Below are positions 59,358 through 64,000 of a DNA stretch of 64,000 nucleotides, piece by piece (the stretch's first letter is position 1; each line of letters starts with the position of its first letter). The notes below the pieces were generated by a model that worked only from the letters and a program-made list of their open reading frames with translations, was not told where the DNA came from and did not search any database. A program made the translations under genes and the position numbers. Origin of the DNA: RDXT01 sp033762375 (GTDB lineage: Bacteria; Bacteroidota; Bacteroidia; J057); assembly GCA_033762375.1 (NCBI GenBank), contig JANRLQ010000068.1:1-64000 (forward strand), written 5' to 3'.

Positions 59358-60677
59358 TCAGTCCACGTTATCGTGCAGGAATGCGTTATTGTCCCGAATC
59401 CGGTATTTGCCCTTATCACCCTCTACGCTGGAGCGGGAGAGGCTGGGCATATCGGAGGACTTGTCAAGGTCAAGGGTTACCCGTTTGCGGAGGTAAGCAG
59501 GCTCACTTTCAAGCCCTTGCAGGCTGTCTGCGTCGTGAATGTCGTAGACCTTGGAGTTGAGTTTCTGGATACGCTCCTCGCGCTCACGCCGGTCGAGGCG
59601 GAGCTGCTCAGGCATAAGCTGGCGGCGGGCAGGCATCAGGGGCTCTTCAGCCACCTCTACAGCCGCCTTGCGGCGGGTAAGGCCTTCTGCTTCAGCGCGG
59701 AGTGCCGCAGGATCACGTTTTTCCTGAAAACGGGTAGCGATCACGGTCACCCGGATTTTGTCGCCCATGGTTTCATCATAGACGATACCGTAGATAATGT
59801 TGGCATCAAATCCGGCCCGCTCCTGGATATACTCCACGACCTGGGTCGTCTCATCCATGCGGAGTGAGTCCTCAGAAGCCGTGATGTTGACGATGATGGC
59901 ACGGGCACCCTCGATGTCTACATTGTCGAGCAGGGGTGAGTTGATGGCTGCCTCTACGGCCTGTACAGCACGGTTTTCTCCTTCAGCGACGGCTGTACCC
60001 ATAAGGGCCTTGCCACCATCCCGCATGACGGTGCACACATCCGCAAAGTCCACGTTGATATACCCCTCAGAGGTAATAATCTCTGCGATACCCTTGGCAG
60101 CATTGCAGAGGACCTGATCAGCCTCTTCAAATGCTTTTTTCATGCTGACATTGGGGCCGAGGATTTTGTGGAGATTGTTGTTGTCAATGACAATCATGGT
60201 ATCCACCATCCCCTGGAGCTCACGGATGCCCGCTTCAGCCTGCTGCATACGTTTGGGACCTTCAAACTTGAAGGGCATGGTCACGATGCCCACGGTCAGG
60301 ATGCCCATTTCCTTGGCCATGGCAGCCAAGACAGGCGCAGCACCGGTACCCGTACCACCTCCCATACCAGCAGTGATAAACACCATTTTGGTATTGTTGG
60401 CGAGCATGTTACGGACTTCCTCCTGGCTTTCTACGGCCGATTTTTTGCCGACTTCAGGATTCGCACCGGCTCCGAGGCCTTCGGTCTGGTTGGCCCCCAG
60501 GCGGATCCGCATAGGGACTTTGCTGCGCTTGAGCGCTTGTATGTCTGTATTGGCGATGATAAAATCTACACCGTCAATGCCTTTTTCGTACATATTGTTG
60601 ACGGCATTGCCGCCACCGCCGCCCACACCCAGGACTTTGATGAGAGAGGAAGGAAGTTTGGGGAACTCGAATTGCAT
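59358..60677 (-). CDS. ftsZ: Cell division protein FtsZ
   Basis: A tubulin-like GTPase of 439 residues. The N-terminus has IKVLGVGGGGGNAVNNM, the GTP-binding tubulin signature GGGTGTG is at residues 107-113, and TDIQAL, AEIITSEGYINVDFADV and the T7-loop region are present. The long linker ends in a conserved tail (NNAFLHDNVD), the Bacteroidota form of the peptide that binds FtsA. It forms the Z ring. Last gene of the murC-ftsQ-ftsA-ftsZ run, 73 bp after ftsA. Confidence 0.97.
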   Translation of the reverse strand: MQFEFPKLPSSLIKVLGVGGGGGNAVNNMYEKGIDGVDFIIANTDIQALKRSKVPMRIRLGANQTEGLGAGANPEVGKKSAVESQEEVRNMLANNTKMVFITAGMGGGTGTGAAPVLAAMAKEMGILTVGIVTMPFKFEGPKRMQQAEAGIRELQGMVDTMIVIDNNNLHKILGPNVSMKKAFEEADQVLCNAAKGIAEIITSEGYINVDFADVCTVMRDGGKALMGTAVAEGENRAVQAVEAAINSPLLDNVDIEGARAIIVNITASEDSLRMDETTQVVEYIQERAGFDANIIYGIVYDETMGDKIRVTVIATRFQEKRDPAALRAEAEGLTRRKAAVEVAEEPLMPARRQLMPEQLRLDRREREERIQKLNSKVYDIHDADSLQGLESEPAYLRKRVTLDLDKSSDMPSLSRSSVEGDKGKYRIRDNNAFLHDNVD

Positions 60678-60750
60678 GGCGATTCGTTTTGCTGTGATTC
60701 AGGATATTTTTCAGGTATTTGAGCGGTAGCCAGACCTGTGTCTGTCAGGA

Positions 60751-62115
60751 TCATTCGATGAAGTCGCCGGTGTTGGTGAGCGTGCTTTCAAACCAGGTTT
60801 TTACCTTGTCAATGAAGCTGATGCGGGGACCAAGGCGGCTGGGAGCCCGACGAGCCGGGGTACTGCCTCCAGCACCTCCCGTCTGTGAGACAGGCTCGCG
60901 GCGTACCGGCTGGGCCGCAGTTCCCTGACGGGTGACGGCATATTCGGCGTTTTCAAGGCCCATGACGACCAGACCGGATGCCGTAGCATACATCGGGAAA
61001 TTGACCTCGTCCACCATACCGCTGGCCAGGTGCTCGCCGGGGTAGCCGATCCGGGTATCTATCCCGGTGACATACTCCACGCATTGTTTCATGTGCTGAA
61101 GCTGGGCTCCACCGCCGGTGACGACTATACCGGCTACCAGTTTGTCTTCGTACCCTGAGTTTTTGATTTCAGCCAGTACAAATTCCAGGATCTCCTCCAT
61201 GCGGGACTGGATGACCCGTGCCAGCATGGTTTTGTGTATCTCCTTGGCGGGCCGGTCGCGCGGACCGGGTATGCTGATGATCACATCATCGGTGACAGCG
61301 TCCGCGAGGGCGCTCCCGTACTGGATTTTCAGCAGCTCCGCGTGTTTTTTCATGACCTTAAAGCCGTGTTTGATGTCCTCGGTGACAATATTGCCCCCAA
61401 AAGGAATCACCGCTGTGTGCCGGATGATATTGCTCTCAAACACTGCGATGTCCGTCGTTCCGCCCCCGATGTCCACGAGGCAGACACCTGCTTCTTTTTC
61501 CTCATCGGTAAGGACAGAGGCACTGGAAGCCAGGGGCTCCAGAATCAGTTCGCTGACTTCCAGCCCGGCACGCACCACACACTTGTAGATGTTGTTGGCG
61601 GCAGTGGTCTGGCCCGTCACGATGTGGAAATTACCCTCCAGCCGGACACCGGACATCCCTACAGGGTCCACGATACCGGTCTGGCTGTCCACCGTGTATT
61701 CCTGCGGGAGAACGTGAATGATCTCCGTACCGGGCGGGGTGGCGATTTTGAACATGTCCTCGTGCAGTCGGCTTACATCTTCCTGCACGATCTCAAAATC
61801 AGGGCTGTTGAGGGTGATAATTCCCTTGTGCTGCATGCTGCGCACGTGCTCACCGGCAATACCGACGTGTACCACCTCGATCTTGATGCCAGAGTGTTTT
61901 TCGGCCTCGGCTACAGCTTCCCGGATGGCTTCCACGGTTTTGTCTATGTTGACCACGACACCGCGGCTGACGCCGTCCGAGTGAGACTTGCCCAGCCCGA
62001 GGATGTTAATTTTGCCAAATTCGTTGCGTTTGCCGACGATGGCGCAGATCTTGGTCGTACCGATGTCAAGGCCGACAACGATCTGCTCGTTAGGATACTT
62101 TTTTTCAGCTGACAT
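60751..62115 (-). CDS. ftsA: Cell division protein FtsA
   Basis: An actin-like ATPase with GLDIGTTKICAIVG (phosphate 1), LVDIGGGTTDIAVFE (phosphate 2), and GIVVTGGGAQLQHMKQ (adenosine motif), plus the 1C/SHS2 region. The C-terminus (KVKTWFESTLTNTGDFIE) is an amphipathic membrane-targeting helix. It anchors FtsZ to the inner membrane. Its neighbours are ftsQ upstream and ftsZ downstream. Confidence 0.96.
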   Translation of the reverse strand: MSAEKKYPNEQIVVGLDIGTTKICAIVGKRNEFGKINILGLGKSHSDGVSRGVVVNIDKTVEAIREAVAEAEKHSGIKIEVVHVGIAGEHVRSMQHKGIITLNSPDFEIVQEDVSRLHEDMFKIATPPGTEIIHVLPQEYTVDSQTGIVDPVGMSGVRLEGNFHIVTGQTTAANNIYKCVVRAGLEVSELILEPLASSASVLTDEEKEAGVCLVDIGGGTTDIAVFESNIIRHTAVIPFGGNIVTEDIKHGFKVMKKHAELLKIQYGSALADAVTDDVIISIPGPRDRPAKEIHKTMLARVIQSRMEEILEFVLAEIKNSGYEDKLVAGIVVTGGGAQLQHMKQCVEYVTGIDTRIGYPGEHLASGMVDEVNFPMYATASGLVVMGLENAEYAVTRQGTAAQPVRREPVSQTGGAGGSTPARRAPSRLGPRISFIDKVKTWFESTLTNTGDFIE

Positions 62116-62192
62116 AGCTTAGCGGGTTTGTAATGTTACCTTTCGGATAATCAAGGATGCTTCAAGCAAGTACTTTCGGGGAAAAAACACAT

Positions 62193-63077
62193 TCATCGTC
62201 TGCGGGCTACGACCTGTCCACGGTAGGCGACACTCACAGATTTATACAGGCTCCATCCGGTTTCAGGTAATACCTGGCGGTAGAAATCCAGCAGGTTGCT
62301 GAATTTCTCCCGGATTCGGGAGGGTTGACCAAACTCGATACGGGCATCACCGATCTGGGGATAAAGGACCAGTTCTCCACTCTGCTCAATCCATATCTCG
62401 GCAATCTGCGCATTCCAGAAGGGGTTTTGCTGGATGTATTGCAGCACCGGCACGGCGGCCAGGATGGTATTGCAGGCAAAAGTATCCACAGCGCCCTCCT
62501 CAAAATCACCCCGGATCAGGGGTACATAGGCTGTGTGCAGGCGTGAGTCCGGAAACTTATATCCATTTTCATCCAGATAAAGGGTCGTGCCGCTGTTGTT
62601 GATCAGGCGGGCAAGCGGCTTGCGCAGGGTCGCCTCCAGGTGCAGGCTCCCGGCTATACTTTTCCAGGCCTCCCCATGCAGGACAGTGCGATCCTGGCGC
62701 AGGGCCAGCTCGACCATCCCCAGGTCTATCTGCCCCATGGGCACTCCTGTGAGGTCCATACCCGCAGCGTCGGTCACCAGCTGAGCCAGAGAAGCCTCAT
62801 CATGAAATGCATTGTCATGCAGGGCCTGGATATGCACCTCAACCCGGCGCAGCGGCGCCAGCTCCTGATACATATATATCATCACCATCAGCAGGATCAC
62901 GCCGAGGGTACTGCCGCCATAGACCAGCAGTTGCCGACGGGTGAGTTTGCCGGTTTGCCAGAAGGCAGGCGCAGGTCTGCGGACAGCTTCCTGCTGCACC
63001 TCCTCCAACGGACGGTTGCGCCGGGCAGCAGCCTCAGCCGGGCGGGGACGGAAGGTAGTCGTTATGAGCGGAAACAT
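62193..63077 (-). CDS. ftsQ: Cell division protein FtsQ
   Basis: A single membrane helix (LLVYGGSTLGVILLMVMIYMYQ, residues about 48-69) followed by a POTRA-like domain (RRVEVHIQALHDNAFHDEASL) and a beta-rich C-terminal domain. Length 294 with a basic cytoplasmic N-terminus. It starts inside the end of murC, overlapping by 16 bp, so the two genes are translated together. It recruits later division proteins to the septum. Confidence 0.88.
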   Translation of the reverse strand: MFPLITTTFRPRPAEAAARRNRPLEEVQQEAVRRPAPAFWQTGKLTRRQLLVYGGSTLGVILLMVMIYMYQELAPLRRVEVHIQALHDNAFHDEASLAQLVTDAAGMDLTGVPMGQIDLGMVELALRQDRTVLHGEAWKSIAGSLHLEATLRKPLARLINNSGTTLYLDENGYKFPDSRLHTAYVPLIRGDFEEGAVDTFACNTILAAVPVLQYIQQNPFWNAQIAEIWIEQSGELVLYPQIGDARIEFGQPSRIREKFSNLLDFYRQVLPETGWSLYKSVSVAYRGQVVARRR

Positions 63078-64000
63078 AGGGCTATTCGTTCGGATTCACG
63101 GTCAATATCTCCGGCACCCAGGGTCAGTACAACCGTGGGGCCTTCTATTACAGCTGTGAGGGTGGTCAGCAGGTCTTGCCGGGTGACCAACTGGCGGTCG
63201 GCCAGGGTCATGGCATCCAGGATCATCCGGGAGGTAACCCCTGGAATGGGCTCCTCACGCGCAGGGTATATATCCATGAGCAGCACGGCGTCTGCCCGGG
63301 AGAGTTCGGTAGCAAATCCGGCACACAGGTCGCGGGTGCGGGTGTACAGGTGCGGTTGAAATACGACCACCAGCCGCCGGTCCGGAAAAAGGTCCCGTGC
63401 CGTGAGCAGGGCCGCTGCAATCTCAGCCGGGTGGTGTGCATAGTCATCCACATAGGTCAGGGCCGGCGAGTCCACCAGGACTTCAAACCGGCGGTATATA
63501 CCTGTAAAACTGGCGACTGCTGCCGGGATACGGGCCGGATCGGCTCCATAATGCAGGGCGACAGCCAGCGCAGCGGTCATATTCAGGACATTGTGGCGGC
63601 CTGGCATGTGCAGGACCAGCCCGGGCAGGCTGATACCCGGCCCTGTCAGGTCAAACGTAGTCCGCAGGTGGCCAAATTGCAAGTTGCGGGCCTGCCAGTC
63701 GCCTGTTTCCAGCCCGTAGGTCGCTGTCCCGTCAGCCCAACCGGTCTGTGGAAGGTCTGCCTGCACCAGCAGCCTGCGGGTCTGCCCGGCAAATTGCCGG
63801 AACGTACGCTCCATCTCGGCTGCATCTCCATATATCTCCAGATGGTCAGGATCCATGGCCGTGATCACCGCCATGTCCGGGTGCAAGGTCAGGAAAGACC
63901 GGTCATACTCATCTGCCTCTGCTACCACCAGGTCATTGTCCGCAAAACAAAAATTGGATTGGAGGTTGTTGGAGATGCCTCCCAAAAACGCCGTACAACC
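63062..64000 (-). CDS. murC: UDP-N-acetylmuramate-alanine ligase (MurC), C-terminal part, cut by the window end
   Basis: The frame is open to the last base of the window, so the N-terminal part, with the ATP-binding GTHGK, lies beyond it. The visible part begins TAFLGGISNNLQSN and contains VVAEADEYDRSFLTLHPDMAVITAMDPDHLEIYGD, HNVLNMTAALAVAL, FTGIYRRFEVL and DDYAHHPAEI, the Mur ligase central and C-terminal domains. It adds L-Ala to UDP-MurNAc in peptidoglycan synthesis. First gene seen in the division cluster. Confidence 0.95.
   Translation of the reverse strand, partial: GCTAFLGGISNNLQSNFCFADNDLVVAEADEYDRSFLTLHPDMAVITAMDPDHLEIYGDAAEMERTFRQFAGQTRRLLVQADLPQTGWADGTATYGLETGDWQARNLQFGHLRTTFDLTGPGISLPGLVLHMPGRHNVLNMTAALAVALHYGADPARIPAAVASFTGIYRRFEVLVDSPALTYVDDYAHHPAEIAAALLTARDLFPDRRLVVVFQPHLYTRTRDLCAGFATELSRADAVLLMDIYPAREEPIPGVTSRMILDAMTLADRQLVTRQDLLTTLTAVIEGPTVVLTLGAGDIDRESERIALCFRS

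Noticed and set aside
1..64000. tRNA or rRNA genes
   Set aside because: I found no cloverleaf with a T-arm GTTCRA box and no rRNA sequence; the only RNA gene I can support is SRP RNA.

Overview
The window comes from a GC-rich member of the Bacteroidota, most likely a Saprospiria-type bacterium (Lewinella / Haliscomenobacter-like; lineage is inference). The support is: three proteins ending in type A secretion-system-9 (T9SS) sorting domains, one with a type B (CHU_C) domain, a Bacteroidota-type TTG-N19-TAnnTTTG promoter in front of the SRP RNA gene, a murC-ftsQ-ftsA-ftsZ cluster with a Bacteroidota-like FtsZ tail, and many TPR, EAD11 and STAND proteins.

Layout. 0-7.6 kb: an ISAs1-type transposase remnant at the edge, a serine hydrolase, a leucine-rich-repeat protein, and a two-component pair (NarL-type regulator plus TPR histidine kinase). 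7.6-13.5 kb: a 65-bp repeat array, then an AAA ATPase / TPR pair and an EAD11-STAND-TPR protein sharing 126-bp DNA repeats, then an orphan HipB-like repressor with its own palindromic operator. 13.7-25.7 kb: secreted TPR and unknown proteins, a T9SS type B adhesin-like protein, an aldehyde dehydrogenase / DUF779 / AraC-regulator locus with a broken copy of part of the dehydrogenase gene 4 kb away, and small conserved genes. 25.7-33.8 kb: FKBP-TPR and two DUF4440 proteins, two near-identical Uma2 nucleases flanking a TPR protein and a DUF234-type ATPase, and an intradiol dioxygenase.

33.8-47 kb is the accessory region and the most interesting part. It is a mosaic of AT-rich, mostly plus-strand single genes separated by long imperfect palindromes that behave like integron attC sites. 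The start of each of three consecutive cassettes (43.1-45.2 kb) is the exact reverse complement of the sequence opening the palindrome at its other end. Cargo includes an ART/DarT-like protein, an HNH-like protein, a lipoprotein, a DUF2281-VapC toxin-antitoxin pair, an epimerase and several unknowns. No integron integrase is in the window, so as seen it is a cluster of attC sites without an integrase. Short repeats carrying promoter-like sequence precede several cargo genes, and one appears to be an ORF-less cassette. A GC-rich minus-strand SEFIR-EAD11 / SEFIR-STAND-TPR operon, probably a defence or cell-death system, sits inside this region between two direct repeats.

47-64 kb returns to core-like content: a Crp/Fnr regulator and SRPBCC protein, a CPBP membrane protease, a fasciclin protein, a secreted alpha-amylase divergent from a small carbohydrate-binding T9SS protein with paired LacI-type operators between them, an M43 metalloprotease, SRP RNA, ribD, and ftsZ-ftsA-ftsQ-murC on the minus strand, with murC cut by the window end.
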